Shown: one piece after another, positions 6,684 through 12,971 of the stretch
How positions within the stretch are numbered: position 1 is the stretch's first letter
Layout: every line of letters starts with the position of its first letter
From: Desulfofustis sp.
GTDB lineage: Bacteria > Desulfobacterota > Desulfobulbia > Desulfobulbales > Desulfocapsaceae
Direction of reading: 5' to 3'
Assembly (NCBI GenBank): GCA_030604345.1
Contig: JAUVWB010000016.1
Span: 1-12,971, forward strand
Length of the DNA: 12,971 nucleotides
Program-made: the position numbers and the translations under genes
Notes under the pieces: generated by a model
What the model saw: the letters and a program-made list of their open reading frames with translations, nothing else
Databases searched by the model: none
Told to the model about the DNA's origin: nothing

Positions 6684-7661
6684 TTAACGCTGACCATCAA
6701 ACTCGGCAGCACAACCTGCCGAGATATTCTTGCCGCTGGTACGTAAAATCCGCTGGGCTTCGACCACATCCCGACCAATCTGCTCGGCCAGTTCCCGGAT
6801 ACCGGAAAACTTTTTTTCATCACGTATAAATGCCAGCAAGTTGAGGCGTATTGGCTTTCCGTAAATATCCTCTTTAAAATCAAAGATATGGGTTTCGGCA
6901 ACCAACTGCCCTTCGGCGAAAGTGGGGTTATAACCGATATTGAGGACGCCGCCGTAGCAGCGACCACCACAGATCACCTGGGTGGCGTACACGCCGATCC
7001 TGGGGATCAAATCTTCCTGGTTGACCTGGAGATTGGCGGTCGGATATCCGATCTCCCTGCCGCCCCGGCGTTTTCCCACCTGGACCTCGCCGCGGATCTG
7101 ATAGGGCCGCCCCAGCAGCCGGCAGGCCTCCTCCATTCGACCGTCGCTGACCAGTTCCCTGATTTTTGTTGAACTGACCAGCATCCCGTCTTGATAATGC
7201 GGTGGCACCACGGTGACCGGAAAGCCGTTCTCTCTACCCTTCTCCTTGAGGAACTCGGTATTGCCGCTACGGCCCTTACCGAAGGCATAATCATAGCCAA
7301 CCACCAATTCGGTCATACCGATGGTATCAAGCAGAATCCGCTGAACGAATTGTTCGGCGCTGGTGGCGGCGAACTCCTTGTCGAACGGAATGATGACCAG
7401 CACGTCGATCCCGGCCCGCTCAATCTGCTCGATTTTCTGGTCGATGGTCGAGATCAGCTTGATGCCATCCGGACGCAGCACGCGCAGCGGATGGGGGTCG
7501 AACGTGACCACCACGCTGCAACCGCCGTTACGAACGGCACGTTGCACCACTTCGCTGAACAATTGTTGATGACCGAGATGAACCCCGTCGAAGTTGCCTA
7601 TGGTAACGCATGGTTGCACAAACGGCTCGGTTATTTCCCGGAGGTGACGTATAATTTTCAT
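6684..7661 (-). CDS. ribF: Bifunctional riboflavin kinase / FAD synthetase
   Basis: RibF turns riboflavin into FMN and then FAD, so it acts after the other rib genes in this window. The 325-residue length is normal. The N-terminal adenylyltransferase domain shows GNFDGVHLGH at 22-31, with the paired histidines of nucleotidyl transferases, TFDPHPLRVL at 53-62 and VSSTKIREL at 162-170. The C-terminal flavokinase domain shows GKRRGGREIGYPTANL at 196-211, including the conserved PTAN, and NIGYNPTF at 241-248. I start at ATG 7661, giving MKIIRHL; a TTG start seven codons earlier is possible, but GGGACAGGAT before the ATG fits a ribosome binding site and the usual family N-terminus. It diverges from the tRNA-Leu gene. 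No clear promoter was found for it, and a promoter just downstream separates it from the next genes. Confidence 0.95.
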   Translation of the reverse strand: MKIIRHLREITEPFVQPCVTIGNFDGVHLGHQQLFSEVVQRAVRNGGCSVVVTFDPHPLRVLRPDGIKLISTIDQKIEQIERAGIDVLVIIPFDKEFAATSAEQFVQRILLDTIGMTELVVGYDYAFGKGRSGNTEFLKEKGRENGFPVTVVPPHYQDGMLVSSTKIRELVSDGRMEEACRLLGRPYQIRGEVQVGKRRGGREIGYPTANLQVNQEDLIPRIGVYATQVICGGRCYGGVLNIGYNPTFAEGQLVAETHIFDFKEDIYGKPIRLNLLAFIRDEKKFSGIRELAEQIGRDVVEAQRILRTSGKNISAGCAAEFDGQR

Positions 7662-7803
7662 ATCCTGTCCCGGCGGTGGCAATCGGAGCCGGCCCTCGAT
7701 CCGCTTCCGGCAGTCCGTCGCCCGATCCAGCCGATAGAGCGATGGTTTTCGGGGCTACGGAAACCGGGGGGCCGGCCATTTTCAGCAACCGTTTAAGAAA
7801 GTC

Positions 7804-7832
7804 TTGACAAATGCAGGTCCAGCAAGCATATT
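7804..7832 (+). promoter_or_regulatory. Promoter of tRNA-Leu
   Basis: A perfect -35 TTGACA (7804-7809) is followed after 17 bases by CATATT (7827-7832). The predicted start near 7839 is seven bases before the mature tRNA, as expected for a short tRNA leader. This is the strongest promoter in the window. Confidence 0.8.
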
Positions 7833-7845
7833 CACCAACACTAAT

Positions 7846-7932
7846 GCCGAAGTGGCGGAATTGGTAGACGCGCTAGGTTCAGGGTCTAGTGGGGGTTTCC
7901 CCGTGGAAGTTCGAGTCTTCTCTTCGGCACCA
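7846..7932 (+). tRNA. tRNA-Leu, anticodon CAG
   Basis: The 87-base gene folds into a class II tRNA with a long variable arm. The acceptor arm pairs GCCGAAG (7846-7852) with CTTCGGC (7922-7928), followed by discriminator A and an encoded CCA (7930-7932). The anticodon stem CTAGG/TCTAG closes the loop TTCAGGG, placing anticodon CAG at 7880-7882, which reads CUG leucine codons. The variable arm pairs GGGG with CCCC, and the T-arm carries TTCGAGT. The D-arm has the typical GGTAGACGCG. It has its own promoter and terminator, so it is a single-gene unit. tRNA 3' ends are common integration sites, but no integrase or repeated 3' end was noticed here. Confidence 0.96.
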
Positions 7933-7942
7933 GAAACGGATG

Positions 7943-7976
7943 AAAGCTTGCAATCGGTGCGGTTGCAAGCTTTTTT
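7943..7976 (+). terminator. Intrinsic terminator of tRNA-Leu
   Basis: AAAGCTTGCAA (7943-7953) pairs perfectly with TTGCAAGCTTT (7963-7973) around a nine-base loop, and a run of six T ends the structure. It lies 10 bases after the tRNA CCA end, where a tRNA terminator is expected. Confidence 0.88.
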
Positions 7977-8247
7977 CGTTTCTGCCTGCAGCCCACCCGC
8001 CCGCCAACCGTCCGTTCCCACACCGGGCGCATCTCTGCCGCCTTTTTTTTCGCAGGAGGCTCGGCGGCAATCGACGAGCCGTTCAAGTAGCCCAAAATAG
8101 CGCCTTTGTAAAGGTTTTTCCGACCCCTCCGACCATCGGCTGTAATGCTCCGCCACAGCACGATCCTCTCCTGCCGCCGACCTCGGACACACATGACACA
8201 TTGTCGTGATTCCACGAAAATATCAAAATGCCTGTCATCAACTATGC
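7977..8247. other. Intergenic stretch between tRNA-Leu terminator and pckG promoters
   Basis: I see no gene here. A run of eight T at 8043-8050 lies in the wide loop of a seven-base inverted repeat (TGCCGCC 8036-8042 with GGCGGCA 8063-8069), but the loop is too large for a convincing terminator. Reading frames on both strands lack ribosome binding sites and protein-like composition. Confidence 0.5.
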
Positions 8248-8276
8248 TTGACTGGCAAATAAAAAACTCTTATTGT
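8248..8276 (+). promoter_or_regulatory. Distal candidate promoter upstream of pckG
   Basis: TTGACT (8248-8253) and TATTGT (8271-8276) are 17 bases apart, each one or two bases from consensus. A transcript from here would start near 8283 and carry a leader of about 187 bases before pckG, including the hairpin at 8325-8375. It could instead make a separate small RNA. Confidence 0.5.
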
Positions 8277-8324
8277 TCGGCCAACCGTATTCCCGCCAGG
8301 ACCTCACCAGTCAGGCCCCGGGGG

Positions 8325-8375
8325 TATCGGCCGCTTGGCGCGACAGGCTTCCTGCATTGACGCCGGGTGCCGATA
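8325..8375 (+). other. Long imperfect hairpin upstream of pckG
   Basis: TATCGGC (8325-8331) pairs with GCCGATA (8369-8375). After one bulged C the stem continues through 8333-8340 with 8361-8368, using some G-T pairs, and a small CAGG-ctt-CCTG hairpin lies inside. About 15 base pairs are formed before the inner loop. There is no following T-run, so it does not look like a terminator. It may be a structured leader element or a DNA-level feature; I do not recognise the class. Confidence 0.4.
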
Positions 8376-8406
8376 GAGGGGGAAGCAGTACACGGCAAGG
8401 TAGCCG

Positions 8407-8422
8407 TTTACGTACACGTTAA
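8407..8422 (+). promoter_or_regulatory. Operator-like palindrome at the pckG promoter
   Basis: TTTACGT-AC-ACGTTAA is a near-perfect 16-base inverted repeat with a two-base centre. It overlaps the place where the -35 of the proximal pckG promoter should be, so a bound regulator could either block or replace -35 recognition. The regulator is not identifiable from the sequence. Confidence 0.4.
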
Positions 8423-8435
8423 TTCTGGACCACAG

Positions 8436-8441
8436 TATACT
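8436..8441 (+). promoter_or_regulatory. Proximal pckG promoter, -10 only
   Basis: TATACT is a good -10 element, placing transcription start near 8448, about 22 bases before the ATG. The -35 position (about 8413-8418, TACACG) is poor, which suggests dependence on an activator, perhaps acting at the adjacent palindrome. Confidence 0.45.
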
Positions 8442-8457
8442 CGTTTCTCATCACAAC

Positions 8458-8463
8458 AAGGAG
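8458..8463 (+). promoter_or_regulatory. Ribosome binding site of pckG
   Basis: AAGGAG lies six bases before ATG 8470, a near-ideal arrangement that fixes the start of pckG. Confidence 0.8.
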
Positions 8464-8469
8464 TGAAGC

Positions 8470-10428
8470 ATGCTCGAATTGAACAAAGGCGCCGACATCC
8501 TGGCAACGGTCGGTGGTATCACCGGCTTGCAGGAGGCCAACGACCTGCTGGAGCACGTATTGGACGATGCCAACCGGCGCAAACTCCAACCGATCACCAA
8601 CGGCGATGCACTGATCAAGATTGCCAATGCCATTCGTATTTGTGAACCTGATTCGGTATTCATTAATTCAGGCAGTCAGGATGACGTCCAATGGATTCGT
8701 GAGCATGCCCTGCTTAAAGGGGAAGAAAAGAAACTGGCCAAGCCCGGGCACACCATTCACTTCGACCTGCCCCAGGACCAGGCACGATTGGTTAATCAAA
8801 CGTGTTATATCATCAACGAAGAAGAGAAGATCAGCTCGCTGGCCAAATCCCTGCTCCGCCAGGATGCGATCGACTATGTGCGCCAGTACGTGGTCGGCAT
8901 TATGCGGGGCATGACCATGATGATCGGATTCTACAGTCGCGGCCCCGTCGGTGCCGAAGCGGCCGTACCGGCCATCGAGATGTCTTCCTCCGCGTATGTT
9001 CTCCATTCTGCCGAACTACTGTATCGAAACTGTTACGACCAATTCGACAGCGAGGCGCGTCGCGCCACCATCTTCTTCACCAACCTGCATTCGCAAGGGA
9101 AAAATCGTCCGGAGGATGTGCCTCACGCCCGTATCCTCATGGATCGGAGCTGGTTGACCACCTTTTCCACCTATTGCACCTATGCCGGCAACACCTTGCT
9201 GATGAAAAAAGGCAACCACCGCTTCTGCGTCGATTATGCCACCTATTACAAGAAAGAAGAGCAGTTGTCCGAGCATATGTTCATAACCGGGCTCAACGGA
9301 CCCGGCGGACGCAAGACCTTTTTCGCCGGTGCTGCGCCTTCCGGCTGCGGCAAGACGACCACGGCCATGGTCGGAACCGATTTTATCGGTGACGACCTGG
9401 CCCAGATCTGGATCGCCGCAGATGGCACCATCCGTGCCATCAACCCGGAAAAAGGTATCTTCGGAATCGTCGAAGACGTGAACCGGGAAGGTGACCCCTT
9501 CCTGATGGATTGCCTGCGCGGCGACGGCACCGAGGTCATCTGGTCCAACGTCCTGATCGACGACCAGGGTGTCCCCCACTGGGTCGGCAACGGTGAACCA
9601 GTACCGCCCCGGGGGATCAACTTCCAGGGTGAGTGGTTCCCCGGCAAGACCGACGCCAACGGTAAACCGGTACCCATGTCGCACAAAAATTCGCGCTGTA
9701 CCCTGCAAGCCTCGGCCATCGCCAACCACAACACCGTTGCGGCGGAGGATCCTGCCGGCGTCCCGATCAAGGTCTTCACCTATTCGGGCCGGGACAGCGA
9801 CACCATGCCACCGGTCTGGGCGGCCCGCTCCATGGACGAAGGCGTGGTGATCGGCGCATCTATCGTCTCCCAGGCCACCGCCACCGAGGTCGGCGTCTCC
9901 GGCGTCAGACGGCAACCGTGGGCCAACGCCCCGTTTATCCCCGGTTCTCTGGCCGATTATATGGCCGCCCAATTCGCATTCTTCAATTCCGCAAAAATTT
10001 CAGCCGACGGCCGCCCGGTGCTGGCCGGACTCAATTACTTCCTCACCCATGAGAACCGTGGCGGCGAAGGCTCCGGGCTGCTGGGCGAGAAACGGGATGT
10101 CAAGGCCTGGCTCGGCTGGCTGGAGCGCTTCGCCAACGGCGACGTCACCGGCATCGAGACCCCCATCGGCCACCTGCCCCATTACGAGGATCTCAAGGAG
10201 TTGTTCGCCGGCATCGGCAAACACTATCCCCGCTCCTTGTACGACCAACAGTTTCCCCTCTATATCGACAACATCATCCATCGCATCGATCTCCAGACCG
10301 AGGCCTACGGCAAGGAGGAGAACATCCCGCCCCGGCTGTTCGAGATCTATCGACGACAAAAGGCCGAACTGACAGCACTCAAGGAAACCCACGGACCGAT
10401 CGTCACTCCGGAGCAGCTCCTTTCGTAA
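8470..10428 (+). CDS. pckG: GTP-type phosphoenolpyruvate carboxykinase, divergent
   Basis: The enzyme interconverts oxaloacetate and PEP with GTP/GDP, linking the citric acid cycle intermediates with gluconeogenesis. Compared with animal PCK1, the product keeps the catalytic core: the P-loop APSGCGKTT at 289-297 with the reactive-loop Cys293 and Lys295, metal ligands Lys247 (in LLMKKG), His269 (LSEHM) and the acidic pair Asp308/Asp309 (IGDDLA), RAINPEKGIFG at 322-332, and the substrate arginine in HKNSR (405-409). It departs elsewhere: 652 residues instead of about 590-620, SGRDSD where PCK1 has GGRRP, and no clear copy of the guanine-pocket FGENxR stretch near 535-545. It may therefore be a distinct subfamily with altered nucleotide use. 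It stands alone, with its own candidate promoters and a strong terminator. Confidence 0.83.
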   Translation: MLELNKGADILATVGGITGLQEANDLLEHVLDDANRRKLQPITNGDALIKIANAIRICEPDSVFINSGSQDDVQWIREHALLKGEEKKLAKPGHTIHFDLPQDQARLVNQTCYIINEEEKISSLAKSLLRQDAIDYVRQYVVGIMRGMTMMIGFYSRGPVGAEAAVPAIEMSSSAYVLHSAELLYRNCYDQFDSEARRATIFFTNLHSQGKNRPEDVPHARILMDRSWLTTFSTYCTYAGNTLLMKKGNHRFCVDYATYYKKEEQLSEHMFITGLNGPGGRKTFFAGAAPSGCGKTTTAMVGTDFIGDDLAQIWIAADGTIRAINPEKGIFGIVEDVNREGDPFLMDCLRGDGTEVIWSNVLIDDQGVPHWVGNGEPVPPRGINFQGEWFPGKTDANGKPVPMSHKNSRCTLQASAIANHNTVAAEDPAGVPIKVFTYSGRDSDTMPPVWAARSMDEGVVIGASIVSQATATEVGVSGVRRQPWANAPFIPGSLADYMAAQFAFFNSAKISADGRPVLAGLNYFLTHENRGGEGSGLLGEKRDVKAWLGWLERFANGDVTGIETPIGHLPHYEDLKELFAGIGKHYPRSLYDQQFPLYIDNIIHRIDLQTEAYGKEENIPPRLFEIYRRQKAELTALKETHGPIVTPEQLLS

Positions 10429-10442
10429 CCATCCGACACTCG

Positions 10443-10483
10443 CAGGCCGCGATACCATGGGCTTGTATCGCGGCTTGCTCTTT
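10443..10483 (+). terminator. Intrinsic terminator of pckG
   Basis: CAGGCCGCGATAC (10443-10455) pairs with GTATCGCGGCTTG (10465-10477), 13 base pairs with one G-T pair, around a nine-base loop, followed by CTCTTT. It starts 15 bases after the pckG stop. The T-tract is modest but the stem is very strong. Confidence 0.75.
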
Positions 10484-10509
10484 CCGGCCGATCCATCCGG
10501 CCGCGCCCC

Positions 10510-10538
10510 CTGACAAAGCCTCTGCTGTGCAGTATCAT
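10510..10538 (+). promoter_or_regulatory. Promoter of the rhomboid gene
   Basis: CTGACA (10510-10515) and TATCAT (10533-10538) each differ from consensus by one base and are 17 bases apart. The predicted +1 is 10545, the A of the rhomboid ATG, which would give a leaderless mRNA. Confidence 0.6.
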
Positions 10539-10544
10539 AGAGAC

Positions 10545-11456
10545 ATGGACCAGGCAAACCAGCAGACCGAAGGCGACGTAACGGTCGTCAGCAGCTCCGA
10601 TCAAGAGCTGATCAACTCCTGCACCCTCGTCTTGACGGCGGTCGGTATCGAATACCAGATCAGCGCAGCTATAGATGGGTCTCAAACCATTGTCGTTCCA
10701 GCCGCCGCCGCGGCCACGGCCACCTGCCACCTGGACAAATACTTTGAGGAGAATCGTTACTGGCCGCCTGCCCCGGTCACCCCCGCCACCGTCACCTCCC
10801 AGCGACCGCCCACATCAATGGTGATTGGCGCTCTCGCGCTATTCTATCTGATCACCGGTCCATGGCAGCCCGAGTCGAAATGGTTCGCCGCCGGCGCCGG
10901 TGATGCCTCGGCCATTCTCCATGAGGGGCAGTGGTACCGGCTGGTCACCGCCCTCACGCTCCACGCGGACTTCGCCCATCTGGCCGGCAACTGCCTGATC
11001 GGGGGTATTGTCCTGCATTACTTCCTGCAAATCCACGGCACCGGACTGGGCCTCCTGGCAGTCTTGCTCTCGGCCGTGGTGGGCAACTATCTCAATGTTC
11101 AGCTCCATGGCGGCAACCACCTTTTTGTCGGCTATTCCACCGCCGTTTTCAGCACCATCGGCATGCTCTCGGCACACCAGATGCGCATCCGCCGTCCACC
11201 CTTCACCACCCGGCTCGTCCTGCCCCTGCTGGCCGGTGCCGGATTGCTGGCCATGCTCGGCAGCAGCGGTCAGCGCACCGATCTCGGCGCCCACCTCTTC
11301 GGCCTGTTGGCCGGTATCGGCGTCGGCCTCCTGCTGACCATGGGCCCGTTGCCGCGGCTCAGGGAATCTCCCTTTGCTCAGACGGTGGCGCTGCTGACCA
11401 CCATCTCGGTGCTGCTTCTCTGCTGGAACCTGGCCCTTCGACCAACGACTCTCTGA
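10545..11456 (+). CDS. Rhomboid-family intramembrane serine protease
   Basis: Rhomboids cleave transmembrane proteins inside the lipid bilayer using a Ser-His dyad. The 303-residue product has a soluble N-terminal domain of about 75 residues (VTVVSSS, then a VGIEYQI strand and a C-terminal helix near 62-71), resembling small domains seen at the front of some bacterial rhomboids. Six or so hydrophobic segments follow from about 92 to 296. Family marks are HADFAHLAGN at 140-149 (His140, His145, Asn149), the active-site GYSTAVF at 196-202 with Ser198, and GAHLFGLLAG at 248-257 with His250. Thr follows the serine where Gly is usual. I start at ATG 10545; a GTG six codons earlier lies inside the promoter. 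There is no good ribosome binding site. It stands between pckG and hflK, and its substrate is unknown. Confidence 0.85.
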   Translation: MDQANQQTEGDVTVVSSSDQELINSCTLVLTAVGIEYQISAAIDGSQTIVVPAAAAATATCHLDKYFEENRYWPPAPVTPATVTSQRPPTSMVIGALALFYLITGPWQPESKWFAAGAGDASAILHEGQWYRLVTALTLHADFAHLAGNCLIGGIVLHYFLQIHGTGLGLLAVLLSAVVGNYLNVQLHGGNHLFVGYSTAVFSTIGMLSAHQMRIRRPPFTTRLVLPLLAGAGLLAMLGSSGQRTDLGAHLFGLLAGIGVGLLLTMGPLPRLRESPFAQTVALLTTISVLLLCWNLALRPTTL

Positions 11457-11588
11457 ACCGGCAAAAGCGGCCCTCTGCCGTTCCAGCTATGCCGACTTTG
11501 CTTGTCTATTGGTTGATTTTCGATTACCCTTACCCTTGATTTACCATCGACACTACCTACGTTTATCACACGAATTGCATGATTACCG

Positions 11589-11658
11589 CCGACCGATTCG
11601 TTCCGGCACCGCCATCGTTTCCAGATGACGGTGCCGGAACGAACCGGTCGGTTTGTTT
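11589..11658 (+). terminator. Long imperfect inverted repeat, probable terminator
   Basis: Three paired blocks form a 26-base-pair stem with two single mismatches: CCGACCG with CGGTCGG, TTCGTTCCGGCACCG (11597-11611) with CGGTGCCGGAACGAA (11629-11643), and CATC with GATG, around a seven-base loop. TTTGTTT follows. It lies 132 bases after the rhomboid stop and 70 bases before hflK. It is longer than a normal terminator and could also be a dispersed palindromic repeat. The rest of the 11457-11728 gap holds no recognised gene, and no convincing hflK promoter was found. Confidence 0.55.
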
Positions 11659-11716
11659 CGACTATCCGGCCGATCGGGATGTTCCGGGATAGTTGTCAGA
11701 AAACCAGCAGACATAC

Positions 11717-11721
11717 AGGAG
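11717..11721 (+). promoter_or_regulatory. Ribosome binding site that fixes the hflK start
   Basis: AGGAG lies seven bases before ATG 11729. A TTG start twelve codons further upstream in the same frame would place this site inside the coding region and has no site of its own. Confidence 0.7.
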
Positions 11722-11728
11722 ACGTTTC

Positions 11729-12844
11729 ATGTCCAACCACGATCAACAACCTCCCTGGGGCCGCAAGAAACGCCCACAGACGCCAGAGGAGATTATCGCC
11801 CAGCTGATCAAAAAGCTGCAGGACTTCTTTTCCGAGAGCAAAAAACCACGCTCCGGAGGCGAGGACAACGCCCCCCGAGGCCCAGTCAACCCCTTCTCCA
11901 TCATCGGCAAGGTGCTCATTCTCGCCTTGATCGTGTTGGTGCTACAAGGCGCCTATCAATCGTTCTACAAAGTGGACCCCAACGAAGTGGGCGTGGTGCT
12001 GCGCTTCGGTGAATATCACCGGACCACCGAACCGGGTCTGCATCTCAAGATCCCGTATCTGGAACACCTCTTCAAGGTCAACGTCCGGCAGATCCAGAAA
12101 CTGGAGTTCGGGTTCCGGACCTCCCCGAGCGGGCAACGGTCCACCTTCGAAAGCCGTGCCTACGACATGGAATCGCTGATGCTCACCGCCGACACCAACG
12201 TCATCAACGTCGCCTGGATCGTGCAATACCGGGTCAAGGACCCGATCAACTACCTGTTCAAGGTGCAGGACGTGAAACAGGCGGTATTCGACCTCTCAGA
12301 GAGCGTCACCCGACGGATCGTCGGCAACATGGACTTCGACTACGTACTGAGCAACCGTGATCTGCTCGCTGCTCAAGTCCGTGCAGAACTGCAGCAGCAG
12401 GTGGATGACCTGGAGACCGGCGTCGAGTTGGTGGCCGTCCAGTTCCAGGACATCAACCCGCCCGATCCGGTCAAACCGGCCTTCAACGAAGTCAACGAGG
12501 CCGACCAGGATATGAAACGACTGGTCAACGAGGCTGAAGAGCAATACAACCGGGTCATCCCGGCGGCCCGCGGCAATGCTCTGAAGATCGTCGAAGAGGC
12601 ACACGGTTACGCCCGGGAGCGAATCAATAACGCCGAAGGTGAGACCGCACGTTTTCTCGACATCCTCGCCGAATACCGTGGTGCGCCCGACGTCACCCGT
12701 CAGCGGATGTATCTGGAAACGTTGCAGACGGTGCTGCCCTCCGTGGATACCATCTATGTGATCGACGAAGGCCAGCAGGGCCCTTTGCCGCTGCTCAATC
12801 TCAGTGGCGCCGCCAAACCGGCCCCTGCCCAGAACGGCCAATAA
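11729..12844 (+). CDS. hflK: FtsH protease modulator HflK
   Basis: HflK and HflC form a large membrane-bound cage around the AAA protease FtsH and limit its access to membrane substrates. The 371-residue product has the family layout: a polar cytoplasmic N-terminus with PPWGRKKRPQTPEE (8-21), one membrane segment at about 57-76, then a periplasmic SPFH/band-7 domain beginning VDPNEVGVVLRFG (82-94) and continuing through TADTNVINVAWIVQYRVKDP (153-172). The conserved block INPPDPVKPAFNEVNEA lies at 242-258, followed by the long alanine- and glutamate-rich helix (260-330) and a Gly/Pro tail. Length and motifs are normal. hflC starts 25 bases downstream, as in most bacteria, so the two are almost certainly co-transcribed. 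Upstream lies a terminator-like inverted repeat. Confidence 0.95.
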   Translation: MSNHDQQPPWGRKKRPQTPEEIIAQLIKKLQDFFSESKKPRSGGEDNAPRGPVNPFSIIGKVLILALIVLVLQGAYQSFYKVDPNEVGVVLRFGEYHRTTEPGLHLKIPYLEHLFKVNVRQIQKLEFGFRTSPSGQRSTFESRAYDMESLMLTADTNVINVAWIVQYRVKDPINYLFKVQDVKQAVFDLSESVTRRIVGNMDFDYVLSNRDLLAAQVRAELQQQVDDLETGVELVAVQFQDINPPDPVKPAFNEVNEADQDMKRLVNEAEEQYNRVIPAARGNALKIVEEAHGYARERINNAEGETARFLDILAEYRGAPDVTRQRMYLETLQTVLPSVDTIYVIDEGQQGPLPLLNLSGAAKPAPAQNGQ

Positions 12845-12869
12845 TCACCATCGAGCCAAGGACAAGACC

Positions 12870-12971
12870 ATGAAACAAATCGCCAATTTTCTCCTGATCG
12901 GCCTGGTGCTGCTCGGTATAATCGTTGTCTACGACGGCTTTTTCATCGTTGAAGAAGGACGCCAGGTGATG
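12870..12971 (+). CDS. hflC: FtsH protease modulator HflC, N-terminal part
   Basis: The first 34 codons are present before the window ends. They encode a short polar start (MKQIANF), a single hydrophobic segment at about 7-27, and the beginning of the SPFH domain, FFIVEEGRQVM at 24-34. That matches HflC, where a VxEGxQ-type phrase follows the membrane anchor directly. AAGGA lies seven bases before the ATG. Position 25 bases after hflK supports the call. Nothing can be said about the rest of the protein. Confidence 0.88.
   Translation, partial: MKQIANFLLIGLVLLGIIVVYDGFFIVEEGRQVM

Noticed and set aside
7662..7682. Seven-codon N-terminal extension of ribF from a TTG codon
   Set aside because: The ATG at 7661 gives the normal family N-terminus and has GGGACAGGAT upstream; the extension is Pro/Gly-rich and lacks its own site.
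7846..7976. tRNA-Leu as an integration site of a mobile island
   Set aside because: No integrase, direct repeat of the tRNA 3' end or foreign-looking genes were seen; neighbours on both sides are housekeeping genes.
7782..8215. Minus-strand frames crossing the tRNA-Leu gene, with products containing phrases like EDSNFHGETPTRP or RLELPRGNPH
   Set aside because: These are the familiar false translations of the antisense of tRNA-Leu. They have no ribosome binding site and the tRNA explains the sequence.
9016..9972. Minus-strand open frame of 318 codons
   Set aside because: It is antisense to pckG, with Gly/Asp/Val-rich composition typical of complementary-strand shadows.

Overview
The window looks like ordinary chromosome from a GC-rich Gram-negative bacterium, most likely a member of Desulfobacterota (the former sulfate-reducing Deltaproteobacteria, perhaps near Desulfobulbales). 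The basis is protein character: a fused RibBA next to RibE, RibH and NusB, a GTP-type PEP carboxykinase, HflK/HflC, and a TPR/HEAT-repeat gene set. The lineage is inferred from familiarity with these families, not from a search. No phage, transposon, CRISPR or plasmid functions were seen.

Bases 1-7661 are almost entirely minus strand. In transcription order they hold ribF (FAD synthetase), then a 286-base gap with a good promoter, then a tight run: a 5-repeat TPR protein, a zinc-ribbon/HEAT-repeat protein, a second TPR protein, ribE, ribBA, ribH, nusB and finally the N-terminal part of ftsK, which leaves the window at base 1. ftsK has no stop inside the window. The HEAT and second TPR genes overlap by ATGA, and ribE starts three bases after the second TPR gene, so the three repeat proteins are physically joined to riboflavin synthesis. 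Lumazine synthase, riboflavin synthase, DHBP synthase and GTP cyclohydrolase II are all present with intact key residues. ribD, often in this type of operon, is absent here. A terminator-like hairpin sits between ribH and nusB.

Bases 7662-8469 form a divergent intergenic region. A strong sigma70-type promoter drives a complete tRNA-Leu(CAG) with encoded CCA, followed by an intrinsic terminator. Further on lie two candidate promoters for the next gene, a long hairpin between them and a near-perfect operator-like palindrome.

Bases 8470-12971 are plus strand. A GTP-dependent PEP carboxykinase of a divergent type ends at a strong terminator. A rhomboid-family intramembrane protease with an extra N-terminal soluble domain follows; its predicted transcription start falls on its ATG, so it may be leaderless. 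After a 63-base imperfect inverted repeat come hflK and the first 34 codons of hflC, the membrane complex that modulates the FtsH protease.

The most interesting unexplained items are the TPR-HEAT-TPR trio coupled to riboflavin genes with its 219-base leader, the divergent PEP carboxykinase with its structured upstream region, and the putative leaderless rhomboid. None of these is shown to be a new system from sequence alone.
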